Notes under the pieces: model-generated | Database searches by the model: none | What the model was told of the DNA's origin: nothing | What the model saw: only the letters and a program-made list of their open reading frames with translations | Translations under genes and position numbers: made by a program | Assembly (NCBI GenBank): GCA_039619475.1 | Contig: CM077116.1 | Coordinates: forward strand, 103,771,164 to 103,835,163 | Origin: Icerya purchasi | Lineage: Eukaryota; Arthropoda; Insecta; Hemiptera; Monophlebidae | Direction: 5' to 3' | DNA: 64,000 nt | In this document: positions 31,799 to 41,899 of the stretch, piece by piece | Position numbering within the stretch: the stretch's first letter is position 1 | How the letters are laid out: each line of letters opens with the position of its first letter

Positions 31799-32262
31799 GC
31801 AATTTTATCCATACCTTTTGAAGATGTATGAGGCCCAAATATATCTAAACACACCAACTCCAAAGCTGACTAACTCTTATTGATTTTTGGTGGTAGGTAT
31901 GCATCTCCATATTGTATTTTGTTCTATTACAGATTTCGCACCTAGCTATGACTTCTTTAACTAGTTTTCTCATTTTAAAGAAATAACATTATCTTTTTAT
32001 CAAATATATTGTTCTTGTTATTCTAGGATGCGTGTACATTCCATGATATTTCAGTATTACTTCTTTCATAATATCCGCCAGTATCCATAACCTCCAGTAT
32101 TGTTTTTGTCCGCTAGGATTGATAAATATTACCTCATTTACCACACGGTAGTATTCGTTTAATTTATTATTCTCATCATACTGAATTCCTTTTCTAACTT
32201 TATTGCATAGGATATTATTTTGTTGTTCTCCTATTGCTTGCCCTCCTTAGATCAGGCCCTAA
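31799..32262 (-). pseudogene. gypsy integrase, zinc-binding N-terminus
   Basis: The minus strand reads EYYRVVNEVIFINPSGQKQY, VILKYHGMYTHPRITRTI and EVIARCEICNRTKYN. HX4H...CX2C is the HHCC zinc-binding domain of integrases. It continues toward SSKGMDKI-like residues in the catalytic domain and breaks at 31799. A stop lies after LIKR and another in the segment beyond the CEIC motif. Confidence 0.75.
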
Positions 32263-32341
32263 TAAGTAAGGAACCATACACATAAACAAACTCCCAAACA
32301 CATACCCATAAGTACATAATACACATATCTTCATACATATA

Positions 32342-32382
32342 CTAGCTGACCCAGCCATGTGTTGCTGTGGCTTAGTAGTTAT
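32342..32382 (-). other. Helitron 3' terminus (hairpin plus CTAG)
   Basis: The minus strand shows a 5-bp stem AGCCA/TGGCT with a 10-nt loop, 7 bases before the CTAG terminus. The next base outside is T, as expected for insertion at AT. Confidence 0.65.
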
Positions 32383-32440
32383 AATAGATTAAATTAATTT
32401 TTTACTTATTATTTTGATGCAAACAAATTAATTTTTTTTT

Positions 32441-33355
32441 GATTCATATTCATACAGTTGTGATAACTTATTCGATATTTATCTTAAAGGTAAACAAATA
32501 AAACAAAAATCACAATATTATTAAATGTATTAAAAATCGCTGACTAGTTTCGGCTACAACAGAGCCATAATCGTAGCTTTTGTAATAATAACATTAAATT
32601 GGTAAACACAATTACTGACGATATAAGATTCGATATATTGATTTGTTTAAAATTAAAATCGATAGTTTAAATATTCGAAATCAGTATAAAATTAACAAGC
32701 GATAAATAGTAGAATATAAATATAAAAATATATAATATATAAACAATAATAAAAAATAAAAAATAAAAAATAAAATGGTAAGATAATGTACATTTTAGAA
32801 ATTTAAACCGTCTAACTTTAATATAGAATTGATAATAATATAAATGACTAACTTGAAAATCTTAAATTTTAAATTTTAAACAATGGATTTTGTGTTGGTA
32901 ACTGAATATTTATTAATTTCATTTCTTTGTATTTATTTATATAAAAACTTTCAGCAAAATCTAACATTTTTACGTTTTTGATAATTTTTAATATTTCCAG
33001 ATCGTTTTCTATTTTATTATAGATACTGTGTTTATTTATTATTAGATGTTCTGCGAATTTAGATTTTTCTAAGTAGCCGTATTTATGTGCATAAATATGT
33101 TCTTTATATCTTATTAAGAATGATCTTTTTGTTTTTCCTATATAAATCTTTTTACATGTATTGCATGTTAGTTTGTAGATACCCGGATTATTATATTTGT
33201 TTATTACATTTTTAATTGAAAGATTTTTAATATTAATTAGTTTATTATATAGATTATTATTAGTATTATATGCTATTTTAATATTGGTTTTATTGAATAA
33301 TTTTGTTATTTTGTATAGGGATGGATGTATGTATGTAAATTTACACCATATATTA
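32441..33355 (-). repeat. Left arm: inverted copy of the Penelope 3' part
   Basis: It is the reverse complement of about 34485-35366, including the C-terminal GIY-YIG coding part and the terminal repeat, with very few differences. It extends slightly further than the right arm at its outer end (GATTCATATTCATACAG). Confidence 0.9.
32538..32577 (-). ncRNA. Hammerhead-ribozyme-like motif, left Penelope arm
   Basis: It has the same sequence as at 5154-5193: ACGATTA, stem TGGCT/AGCC, GAAAC, TAGTC on the minus strand. Confidence 0.4.
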
Positions 33356-33423
33356 TCATATTTAATGAAAACAATAATTATAAATTTATTAAAGAATATT
33401 TTATCATCCTGTTTGTTAGTAAC

Positions 33424-33485
33424 TATAGTATAAAAAATAAATTACGTATTAGTTTGTTATTTTAGCATTTATTTTTTATACTATA
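33424..33485. repeat. Perfect 19-bp inverted repeat at the junction of the Penelope arms
   Basis: TATAGTATAAAAAATAAAT (33424-33442) and its exact inverse complement (33467-33485) are separated by 24 bases. They lie where the inverted copy meets the main body. Confidence 0.75.
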
Positions 33486-34969
33486 ATTATAAATTTCTAA
33501 ATAATAATCCATCAGCACCCACATTAAACCCATTAATTAAAATACATAAACAAAATTTACCAATACGACCACTAGTAAATTATAAACCAGCACCTGCATA
33601 TAAAATAGCTAAAATTGTTAGTAAAATAATAAAAAATAAAGTTGAATTAAAATATAATTACTCAATCAACAATAGATACCAACTCTTTGAAAAATTAAAA
33701 AATGTTGAAGTTAATAACAGATGTACATTAGTATCTTATGACATAACAAACTTATACACAAATATACCAGTTAATGCCGTAATAAATATTTTAGAAAATA
33801 AAATACACAATAATAAACATAACGAACTATTTATAAAAGAACCTACAAGCAACATCACTACAATATGTAACCAAAATTATTTTCAATTCAATAATGAAAT
33901 ATATATTCAAAAAGAAGGCCTACCTATGGGTTCTCCAATTTCCTCCATACTCAGCGAAGTAATATTACAACATTACGAAGATAATTTTATAAAAACCAAT
34001 TTGAATAAATATAATATAATCTCATACAATAGATATGTTGACGATATATTATGTATCTTCAACAACAATACCAATAATGACCATAACAATTTCCTAACTT
34101 ATTTAAATTCCTTGAACAAAAATCTTCAATATACCATTGAAATAGGAAATCATACAATTAACTATTTAGATCTAAACATAAATATTTCTAATAATACAAT
34201 ATCATATAACATATATAGGAAAAATACACAAACAGACACCATTATTAATAACTTATCAAATCATCTGTATACACATAAAAAGTTACCATTACTAGCATAC
34301 TTACATAGAATACATAAAACTCCATTAAATAAAACAACCATATCTAAAGAAATAAATATATTAAAACATATAGCAGTCAATAATAAATATAACGACCATT
34401 TTGTCAATAAATTAAACACAATATACAATAAAAATTTAAAATACAAAAATAAAAGAAAAAATTACAATAATAACGAAAATTATAATATATGGTGTAAATT
34501 TACATACATACATCCATCCCTATACAAAATAACAAAATTATTCAATAAAACCAATATTAAAATAGCATATAATACTAATAATAATCTATATAATAAACTA
34601 ATTAATATTAAAAATCTTTCAATTAAAAATGTAATAAACAAATATAATAATCCGGGTATCTACAAACTAACATGCAATACATGTAAAAAGATTTATATAG
34701 GAAAAACAAAAAGATCATTCTTAATAAGATATAAAGAACATATTTATGCACATAAATACGGCTACTTAGAAAAATCTAAATTCGCAGAACATCTAATAAT
34801 AAATAAACACAGTATCTATAATAAAATAGAAAACGATCTGGAAATATTAAAAATTATCAAAAACGTAAAAATGTTAGATTTTGCTGAAAGTTTTTATATA
34901 AATAAATACAAAGAAATGAAATTAATAAATATTCAGTTACCAACACAAAATCCATTGTTTAAAATTTAA
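33434..34969 (+). CDS. Penelope-like reverse transcriptase with GIY-YIG endonuclease, 5' truncated
   Basis: The frame is open for 511 codons from the stop at 33431; the first ATG, at 33926, is inside the RT. Motifs in order: LNPLIKIHKQNLPIRPLVNY (fingers), TLVSYDITNLYTNIP (motif A with the catalytic Asp), GLPMGSPISSILSEV (motif B), YNRYVDDILCIF (catalytic YVDD), then a thumb. The C-terminus has NPGIYKLTCNTCKKIYIGKT followed by FLIRYKEHIYAHK, and SKFAEHLI, the GIY-YIG nuclease with the Penelope-type insertion containing CX2C. It therefore has both domains needed for copying and target cutting. Residues before the fingers are missing. The gene has no stops and very high A content in the sense strand. 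Confidence 0.88.
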   Translation, partial: KINYVLVCYFSIYFLYYNYKFLNNNPSAPTLNPLIKIHKQNLPIRPLVNYKPAPAYKIAKIVSKIIKNKVELKYNYSINNRYQLFEKLKNVEVNNRCTLVSYDITNLYTNIPVNAVINILENKIHNNKHNELFIKEPTSNITTICNQNYFQFNNEIYIQKEGLPMGSPISSILSEVILQHYEDNFIKTNLNKYNIISYNRYVDDILCIFNNNTNNDHNNFLTYLNSLNKNLQYTIEIGNHTINYLDLNINISNNTISYNIYRKNTQTDTIINNLSNHLYTHKKLPLLAYLHRIHKTPLNKTTISKEINILKHIAVNNKYNDHFVNKLNTIYNKNLKYKNKRKNYNNNENYNIWCKFTYIHPSLYKITKLFNKTNIKIAYNTNNNLYNKLINIKNLSIKNVINKYNNPGIYKLTCNTCKKIYIGKTKRSFLIRYKEHIYAHKYGYLEKSKFAEHLIINKHSIYNKIENDLEILKIIKNVKMLDFAESFYINKYKEMKLINIQLPTQNPLFKI

Positions 34970-35260
34970 AATTTAAGATTTTCAAGTTAGTCATTTATAT
35001 TATTATCAATTCTATATTAAAGTTAGACGGTTTAAATTTCTAAAATGTACATTATCTTACCATTTTATTTTTTATTTTTTATTTTTTATTATTGTTTATA
35101 TATTATATATTTTTATATTTATATTCTACTATTTATCGCTTGTTAATTTTATACTGATTTCGAATATTTAAACTATCGATTTTAATTTTAAACAAATCAA
35201 TATATCGAATCTTATATCGTCAGTAATTGTGTTTACCAATTTAATGTTATTATTACAAAA

Positions 35261-35300
35261 GCTACGATTATGGCTCTGTTGTAGCCGAAACTAGTCAGCG
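35261..35300 (+). ncRNA. Hammerhead-ribozyme-like motif in the Penelope terminal repeat
   Basis: On the sense strand of the element, ACGATTA occupies the place of the CTGANGA box, followed by TGGCT-loop-AGCC as stem II, GAAAC, and TAGTC before the expected cleavage site. All four copies in the window share ACGATTA. That implies the altered box is in the family consensus and is not a recent mutation of one copy. Confidence 0.45.
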
Positions 35301-35617
35301 ATTTTTAATACATTTAATAATATTGTGATTTTTGTTTTATTTGTTTACCTTTAAGATAAATATCGAAATTAATTTTTACTAATAAACCTGAAATTATTTC
35401 GCCGATTTTGAATTATATGTAGAGAATGAAATTATCCAACTAATATACACTTATTGAATTTACATTTTATTTATCTAATCTTTAACTTTAATCTGTAATC
35501 AATGACTTATTTACACAATAAACTAAATAAATTAGTTACATAAAAATTAAATGTTATAAATGAGGCAGATAACATTGGTTTCGAACTATTAGTTATATTA
35601 TTTTATAAAATTGAAAA

Positions 35618-36274
35618 TTATCTAAGCACTAATTTGTGTACAATGTTCTTGGTCAACCTGTCTTTTGCTAACACGAATAGACTTGATGGTGTTCCCACAC
35701 GTGAGCAGGCAACATATAGTTGCCCATGAGAGAAACATGTATTTTCCAAGTCCAAACCGCAAATAGACATTGTTTGGCCTTGAGACTTATTTATGGTTAT
35801 CGCGATAGCTAATCGGATTGGAAATTGAAGTCTTCTAAATGGCATTGGAGTTTCTGACGGTACGAATGGAATACGTGGCAACAGGACGATTTCTCCTTTA
35901 AACTTTCCCATCAAAATTCTTGCTTCGAGAAAATTTCCGGTGATTCTTTTTATGACTAAGCGTGTACCGTTGCATAATTTAGGTGGGTTTAAATTACGAA
36001 GAAGAATAACTGATGAACCAATCTTCAATCGCAGGTTGTGTGGTGGCATGCCTGGTACATCCAAAGAATTTAAAAGTTCAGTTGGAAAGTTTACGGCTTC
36101 ATTTCCATCAATAATTGTGTCGATCGATTTGAAAGACATTAAATCACCGGGCAACAACTGTTGTATCTGGAAATTGATGTCGTTAACATCAACATTTCTT
36201 GCTGCCAAAATAGCACGATTACAGAGCCAATTATGATCTGAATAATTATTTAATATATCCGGGAAAACACTCAA
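35618..36274 (-). pseudogene. Helitron PIF1-like helicase, C-terminal part
   Basis: The frame has WLCNRAILAARNVDVNDINF, NLRLKIGSSVILLRNLNPPK, RLVIKRITGNFLEARILMG, AIAITINKSQGQTMSICGLD and GQLYVACSRVGTPSSLFVLA. These are helicase motifs V and VI of the PIF1 superfamily as found in Helitrons. It continues from the piece at 36279-36911 after a frame change and stop near 36275. Confidence 0.87.
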
Positions 36275-36278
36275 TTAG

Positions 36279-36911
36279 TTAACTTTTCGTCTCAACAGCA
36301 GTGCAGAAATTGTCTGGCAATTTGATGTATTGTGTATTTTGATGCAATTCAATTTCACCGTTTTCAATATCCAGCAATTGCTTAGAAAATGCTTGTGCCG
36401 ATAGATTATTTTGCAATTGTACTCGCATGTTCGTAGTCAATCGAAATGTCTCAAAACACGCGTTAATCTCATCGGCAAAAGTCGAGCGAGGGATAACTGG
36501 TAATGTCTGCCGAAAGTCACCAGATAGTAGTAAGACAATACCACCGAAAAGTTTATCGTTGCCTTTCAAATCTTGCATAGTCCTATGGAATGCTTCAAAT
36601 GAATGCTTATGAGACATATTACATTCATCCCAAATTATAATTGAACTCTTTTGCAACACTTCAGCCATTCCACATTTTTTTTTAATGTTACACATCGCGT
36701 TTGCTTTATTATGAATGTCTAATGGCAACTTTAATGCTGAATGTAATGTTCGTCCACCATCTAACAAAGTAGCAGCAATACCTGACGATGCAACTGCCAA
36801 TGCAATTTTTTGTTTTAACCGTATCTTCGCAAGGATTAATGATATGAAAAATGTCTTACCGGTTCCACCTGGTGCGTCTAAGAAAAAAAAACCCGCCTTG
36901 TTCGGCATCAA
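36279..36911 (-). pseudogene. Helitron PIF1-like helicase, ATPase core
   Basis: Walker A is intact as LDAPGGTGKTFFISLILAKI, followed by AVASSGIAATLLDGGRTLHS, IIIWDECNMSHKHSFEAFHR (Walker B DE), LLLSGDFRQTLPVIPRST and a stretch around LTTNMRVQL. This is the helicase core that unwinds donor DNA in rolling-circle transposition. A frameshift in an A-rich run near 36880-36900 separates it from the upstream segment. Confidence 0.88.
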
Positions 36912-37770
36912 CGGTCAGTATAATTCGATTATAAATATTTTTTTGTTCAGCTGTCAGCAATGGCTCATTATTCGCAATAATCGTAGCTAAGTCAACGTCG
37001 TGGTACTGTTTTTCTCTTTGCAAATCACTGTTAACTATGTCGGTGGCCGGGCGATCAGGTGACGGCATACCATAATGACTTAGTGGCAAGTTTGAAATTA
37101 AAATGTATAAATTTTCGATGAACACTAACGCTTCATTGTATATCTCTGGCGTGAAATCGATATTTGGACGTTGGTTTGTTTGTTGAACTCGATGGAGTAC
37201 GTCTTCAGCCATATAATTTTTATATTTTTCCCACAGAGTTGATGATTGTGTTGGAAAACACGTGGTAAAAATAATTGCAAACAGTTGGCGAATACTATTC
37301 GGCGTGGATGTCAACGCTGCATCCGCAAGTGTCAAGTCCCAATGATTGTCATTTTCTAGCAATTGCAACTCGCGACATGCATCTCTATATGTATTGAACA
37401 CTTGACCATTAACTGTTCGCAAAAATTCAAACGATGTGGGTCCGGGAATGTTCACCAATTACAAACGCAAAAAAAAGCATTCACGTTGTTTTGGATGTAC
37501 AGCATAAAGTCGTCCCAATGTCTTGGCTTTAAATATACCTGGTATTGATGGATGTGGTGTTCCTTGTTTACATTGCTCCTATGTTTTTCTTATTTTATTC
37601 CATGTAAAATAGCTTGGAACATCCGTATATAATACCGTTTTTTCGAATTGGCCGAACACATCAAATTTTTGACACAATGCAAAAAATGCAGCTAGTGCTG
37701 TTTTTGGTGGCTGAAGTGCTCTTTGAAGAATATTTTCTCCGGTGAAATATAATACGTCGGCATCTGGCTG
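36856..37770 (-). pseudogene. Helitron protein, region between Rep and helicase
   Basis: The frame from about 37770 leftward contains DADVLYFTGENILQRALQPP, VLYTDVPSYFTWN, LGRLYAVHPKQRECFFLRLL, VNIPGPTSFEFLRTVNGQVF and HWDLTLADAALTSTPNSIRQ. This is the conserved linker before the Helitron helicase (VHPxxxECFYLRLLLVNVRGPTSFExLRTVNG). A stop lies near 37580 and the Rep catalytic domain upstream is missing. Confidence 0.85.
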
Positions 37771-37775
37771 ATTCT

Positions 37776-38138
37776 ATTAACTGGAAAAAACCATTAAATT
37801 CTATGTTTGTGTTGGTTAGTTCCATTCCTTTCCTTCCTCTGAGTGGTTTTCCTTGAATTTTACCCTGTGCTGCCAAATTAAAAAGACTTTCTTCTCGAAT
37901 TTTATGCTTGATAAATTTGGTTTTTCTTCTTCTTATGTCGTCCATTAATTGTAATCTGTCGACTTTGCATCTATTCAACACCTCTCGGTTGATTAATCCG
38001 TCCACGGAATTCTTAGCATGCGTCTATATGCTCACATTTCCACGGCGTTTATTCTTCTTTTACTATCTGTATTTATTGTCCAGGTTTCCGCCGAGTAGAG
38101 CAACACGGACCAAACATAGCAACGTAGTATTCGTTTCC
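37776..38138 (-). pseudogene. RTE-like LINE C-terminal fragment
   Basis: The minus strand has frames for LYGSETWTI-like residues near 38100, LINREVLNRCKVDRLQLMDD, IRRRKTKFIKHKIREESLFN and LAAQGKIQGKPLRGRKGMEL, the last part of an RTE-like polymerase (TRFIGHILRHESLLN...GKIEGKRPRGRP). Its right edge is the poly(A) end of the next LINE (38139-38163), which was therefore probably inserted into it. Confidence 0.72.
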
Positions 38139-39510
38139 TTTTTTTTTTTTTTTTTTTTTTTTTGAAAAAATATGTATTTATAATTTTTTACATACAAAAA
38201 TTTTCGTCAAGCTAAAACGCTTGTCGACGAATTATCCTATTTGACATTTTACCATATTAAATTAACTTATACATATACATGATCGTGTAATATTTACTTA
38301 ATCTATCTATTTTACTTATCAATAATTACTAATTTATTTCTATTTTCTATATTCAGTTTTTTTTTGTTTTTTTTCCTTGCTTTTTTTGTTGCGCTTTGTC
38401 TTTTTATTTTATGTTTATTATTTTTTTTATATTTTCTTCTTCCTGAAGCCATTCCTTTATTTTCCTTTTTCTTTCCCCTATTTTTTCCTTCTCTATTATT
38501 TCTTTGGGTATTTTATTCAACATCTGAGTTATAATATATTTATCCGTTTGCTCCCCCATCTTTGTTCTTGCTAACGGCAATTGGTACGAAAGTTTTTCTC
38601 TCAACTCGTATTCTGTGTTTATTCTTTCCTCCAATTCAATTTTCTTTTCTGCTGATATGTACTCCCATATCTTCAGTAATAAGTACATTCCTCTTATGCT
38701 CATTGCGTTTTCTTTTTTAATTATTTCACTATCGGTCTCTCCTTTATGATTTCCTATTAATTTCAAGCATTTAATTTGCAGATTATTTATTTTCCCCAGG
38801 TATGCTTTTCTCGCCATTCCCCACGCCTGAATTCCATATCTTATCCTCGACTCTACTAGCGCATAATAAACTACTTTTAATGTTTCATTTGTTGCATATT
38901 TCTTTAATGTATATAAAGCTGGTAAAACTGCTCTTATTTTCTTTGCAATGTATTCCATATGTATGTTCCATCTTAAGTGTTGATCCATCATTACTCCCAA
39001 ATATTTATACTGCATTACTATGTCTAACTTTTGACAGTTTTTCATTTCCTTGTTTCTAGATCCATTTTATTATTTCTCAGGACTTTTTCTAAGTTCCTAA
39101 ATGCCTGTCTGGCTATTATTATTCTGGCAACTATTTCTTTGTTGTCGCGTCCATCTTCTGTAATTACAATTCCTAGATATTTATACTGTTTCACGTTTTC
39201 TAGTTGTTGTCCATCTATGCTCACTTTTATTTCACTAGTTTTGTGTCTGCTGAATTTCATTACTTTTGTTTTGTTTATGTTTATTTTCATGTTGACTTTC
39301 CGTCCTTCTTCATTCAGATTGTCCAGCATTTTCTGCATTTGTTTCTCCGTTTCCGCTAATAGTATTTTGTCATCTGCGTAAGAGATATTATTTGTTTTGA
39401 GTCCATTGATCTTAAAGCCCGTTCTGTTTGTTTTTGGGGACTTCATAATTTCTTCTACATACGCATTAAATAATCTAGGAGACAGTGGACATCCTTGTCT
39501 GAAACCTTTT
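38139..39510 (-). mobile_element. RTE/CR1-like LINE, 5' truncated, with poly(A)
   Basis: The T run 38139-38163 is the 3' tail on the minus strand. The coding part has RQGCPLSPRLFNAYVEEI, ISYADDKILLAETEKQMQKM, NINKTKVMKFSRH and YKYLGIVITEDG (39510-39042), then a second frame (39045-38404) with QYKYLGVMMDQHLRW, VVYYALVESRIRYGIQAWG and INNLQIKCLKLIGNHK. The two frames each carry a KYLG thumb motif, so the sequence is a chimera or two related copies joined near 39040-39060. The first part ends with LETRK at the joint. Confidence 0.75.
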
Positions 39511-40158
39511 TTAATATTACATCGCTTCTCTTAGTGTTATCGTTCGTCGATGATACTAGGGAACATAATCTCGATTTTCCAGCGCGTCTGTCCTCTCCTG
39601 CAGAGTGCCGTACCATCAAGGGCACGGGAGGAAACGAGTCATTCTGTATTGCTACAGAAGACCGCCTATTGCCTGATGCACTCTTTCGAGTGTATCCCAT
39701 AGGTACAGCATTTAAATTATTATTCTGACGCGCCATATTTATCGAGAAATAACTACAGTGGTGGTTTCCCGTTGCTTTCCACTGGATTTTCTATTGGGGT
39801 TTACTCCTCTAGCCGAAAGGACCCGGTTTGAAGGCGCCGGATACTCGCCTACTCGCTCTAGATCGAAATCATCAATCCGACTGGGACACTTATGTCACGA
39901 GCGAGTTGCTGATAGTCTGCTATTGTAATGCAATAATAATGCTTAACGGTATTTATTAGAAGGAACACCTTCGGCAAGTGCACCCTCCTCCGTTTTCCTA
40001 TCAGCGATGTGTTGCGAGTTCCGATTTAGCTTTTCTAGTCAGTGCTAAGCCCACCGAGTAGAAAATGACCATCCTTCACGAGGTGGACGTACGGAACTCG
40101 CGTGGTTGTTGTTTCGTTTCTCCGTCGGTGGGACTAGCACCATATGACGGTCGAGTGA
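39511..40158. other. Unassigned, relatively GC-rich stretch
   Basis: This is less AT-rich than its surroundings. A minus-strand frame of 93 codons (39736-39455) includes VAIQNDSFPPVPLMVRHSAG, runs into the LINE and has no family I recognise. The phrase GTGGTTTCCCGTTGCTTTCC near 39761 resembles 5' or 3' noncoding parts of some arthropod LINEs. I cannot assign it further. Confidence 0.35.
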
Positions 40159-40450
40159 CTACTTATTAGAGAAGGAAACTCTAGTTACAACAACCTGTGC
40201 CCCGCAGGGCATTGTAATGTTAGCATCAGTAATTTGTAAGTTATCTTTAATGTATAGAAGCATACCTCCTGATCGTTTTATTACTCTACAATCCTCTCGA
40301 ATAACGTACCCTGGAATCGCATAACGCGTTATTTCATCTTTAGTTAACCATGTTTTAGTTAATATCAGTATATCATATTCAACATTAGATTCTTTTAACA
40401 TGACCATTAATTCGTCAAAATGGCTCTGAGACTGCTAACATTTAAAGTGA
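40159..40450 (-). pseudogene. LINE endonuclease N-terminal fragment (CR1/Jockey-like)
   Basis: The minus strand gives SHFDELMVMLKESNVEYDIL, ILTKTWLTKDE, YAIPGYVIREDCRVIKRSGG and MLLYIKDNLQ. The usual motif TETWL reads TKTWL, so the catalytic Glu is lost. Only about 95 residues remain. Confidence 0.72.
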
Positions 40451-40969
40451 ATATTTTTAGTGTACTTGAATCTATTCTAGATGTTGTTTTAGGATGTTTA
40501 TATGGTAATACTTAATATTTGTGAAATTTTAAATTTAATCTGTTCAGATGTGTATGATAATTAAATTAACGGTATTTAACATTGTAAGTAGATGTGAAAT
40601 GAAATATATCGTTAGCGTGATTCTATTGTAGTAGTAAAATGTTAAATTAGGTTTTATCGTAAAAAGAAGAAACGTGCACCTACAATAACTTAAGAAATTA
40701 ATTTGATATTACACTCTGTATGTTAAGTTTAGATAAGACGATATACTATTTAGAGTACATTTTGATTCATCTATTAAAAAGAGAGTTTAAATTATGTATT
40801 ATTGCGAGGAATAAGTATACGCATAGGCTTCAAAATAGAAAGAGGAAGAAATTGATGCTAAGAATGTTCATATTTTAGATAAAGGATATATGTAATTGTA
40901 TGCATACATTGTATCGAGGCGGATATATAAAATTCAAATATAAAGATCTGTTGGTAGAGACATTTATTA
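40451..40969. other. AT-rich DNA without recognisable feature
   Basis: I see nothing I can support here. It leads into the tandem repeat on its right. Confidence 0.5.
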
Positions 40970-41875
40970 TTAGGTAAACTAGAACTTTTGTAATATTTAC
41001 AGAAAGATGAGAAATACGCAACTTTATGAATATTTATTAAGAGTATATATTAATAAATGAAGAAACGTAACACTCGATCAGAACAGATCAGTACTAGACG
41101 AGTTGTTGAATATGATATGTAAAAGTGTATAGATAATCTTATTATAAAAATATATAACAAATTTAAGCGATACTGTTAAATACCTATTGAACACAACTAT
41201 CTTGTAAATAACAAGCCACATTTGACTTAAAACAATTATGTAATGAGATGTGAACTTATAAAAATTATCGAAAGATAGAAAATACCTAATCTTATTAAAA
41301 AAACGTATAGGTAAATAAATGACAAAAAGTTAAATTTAGTCAGAACAAAACTAATTAATGAAATAAGAGCCATAGTATTAGAATTATAGAATACGATATG
41401 TTAAAGTATACAGATAATTTTATTATAAGAATAAGTAACGAATTTAAGCGATATTGTTAAAATCCAATTGAACACAGCTATCATGTAAATAACTAGCCAC
41501 ATTTGACTTAAAACAATTATGTAATGACATGTAAATTTATAAAAAATTACGGGAAGATAGAAAATACCTGTTCGTATAAATTTTTATTAAAAAGTACAAA
41601 TAGATAAATGAAAAAACGTAAAATTTAGTCAAAACAAAACTAATTGAAGGAATTTGAACAATAGTATGAGAATTATAGAATACAATATATAATAGCGTAC
41701 ATATAAAGTTATTATAAAAATAAGTAATTGAACTATGCGTCACTATTGAAATATTAATGGACACATCTGACATGCAAATAGCACCAATCCACATTTGATT
41801 TAAAACAATTATGTGTATAAATGTAAAATGGAAGGTGGTAAAAATAACAGAAATATTATAAACCTCTAGTCAACC
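40970..41875. repeat. Tandem repeat, about 285-bp unit, slightly more than three copies
   Basis: The anchor CCACATTTGACTTAAAACAA occurs at 41216 and 41497, with a diverged version (CCACATTTGATTTAAAACAA) at 41789: spacings of 281 and 292 bp. Other words repeat in the same order (GAACACA..CTAT, ATAGAAAATACCT, TTAGTCA.AACAAAACTAATT, AGAATTATAGAATAC.ATAT). A partial copy precedes the first anchor. The unit is AT-rich and noncoding. Confidence 0.8.
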
Positions 41876-41899
41876 GGTATTCTTTTTTAATCCGGTAAT

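Larger units (their letters stand above)
32437..35366 (+). mobile_element. Penelope-like element with inverted self-copy, 11-bp target duplication
   Basis: The 2,930-bp insertion is flanked by AATTAATTTTT at 32426-32436 and 35367-35377. The right part (about 33434-35366) is a 5'-truncated Penelope-like body with RT and GIY-YIG domains followed by its terminal repeat. The left part (32437 to about 33355) is an inverted copy of the last 880 or so bases of the same element. The two arms can form a giant foldback. Arrangement of a truncated copy in inverted orientation in front of the main body is known for Penelope-like elements. The whole sits inside a Helitron. Confidence 0.9.
32342..37775 (-). 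mobile_element. Helitron with PIF1-type helicase, 5' truncated, carrying a Penelope insertion
   Basis: The 3' end on the minus strand has a small hairpin (AGCCA...TGGCT) closely followed by GGGTCAGCTAG and then T. That is the Helitron terminal pattern (hairpin, CTRR end, insertion between A and T), and TAGCTGACCC is a common Helitron terminus in arthropods. The helicase half of the Rep-helicase protein lies at 35618-37770. The Rep (HUH) part is missing: at about 37775 the sequence changes to an RTE-like LINE. The Penelope-like element at 32437-35366 sits in its 3' noncoding region. Confidence 0.78.

Noticed and set aside
39455..39736. Host exon of a 93-residue protein
   Set aside because: Part of the frame runs into LINE coding sequence and I recognise no family; there is not enough support to call a gene.
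41537..41794. 85-codon hydrophobic minus-strand frame
   Set aside because: It falls in the tandem repeat and is not conserved between the monomers.
40970..41875. CRISPR-like or regulatory array
   Set aside because: The units are long (about 285 bp), contiguous and diverged, without short repeats and unique spacers, and the setting is eukaryotic.
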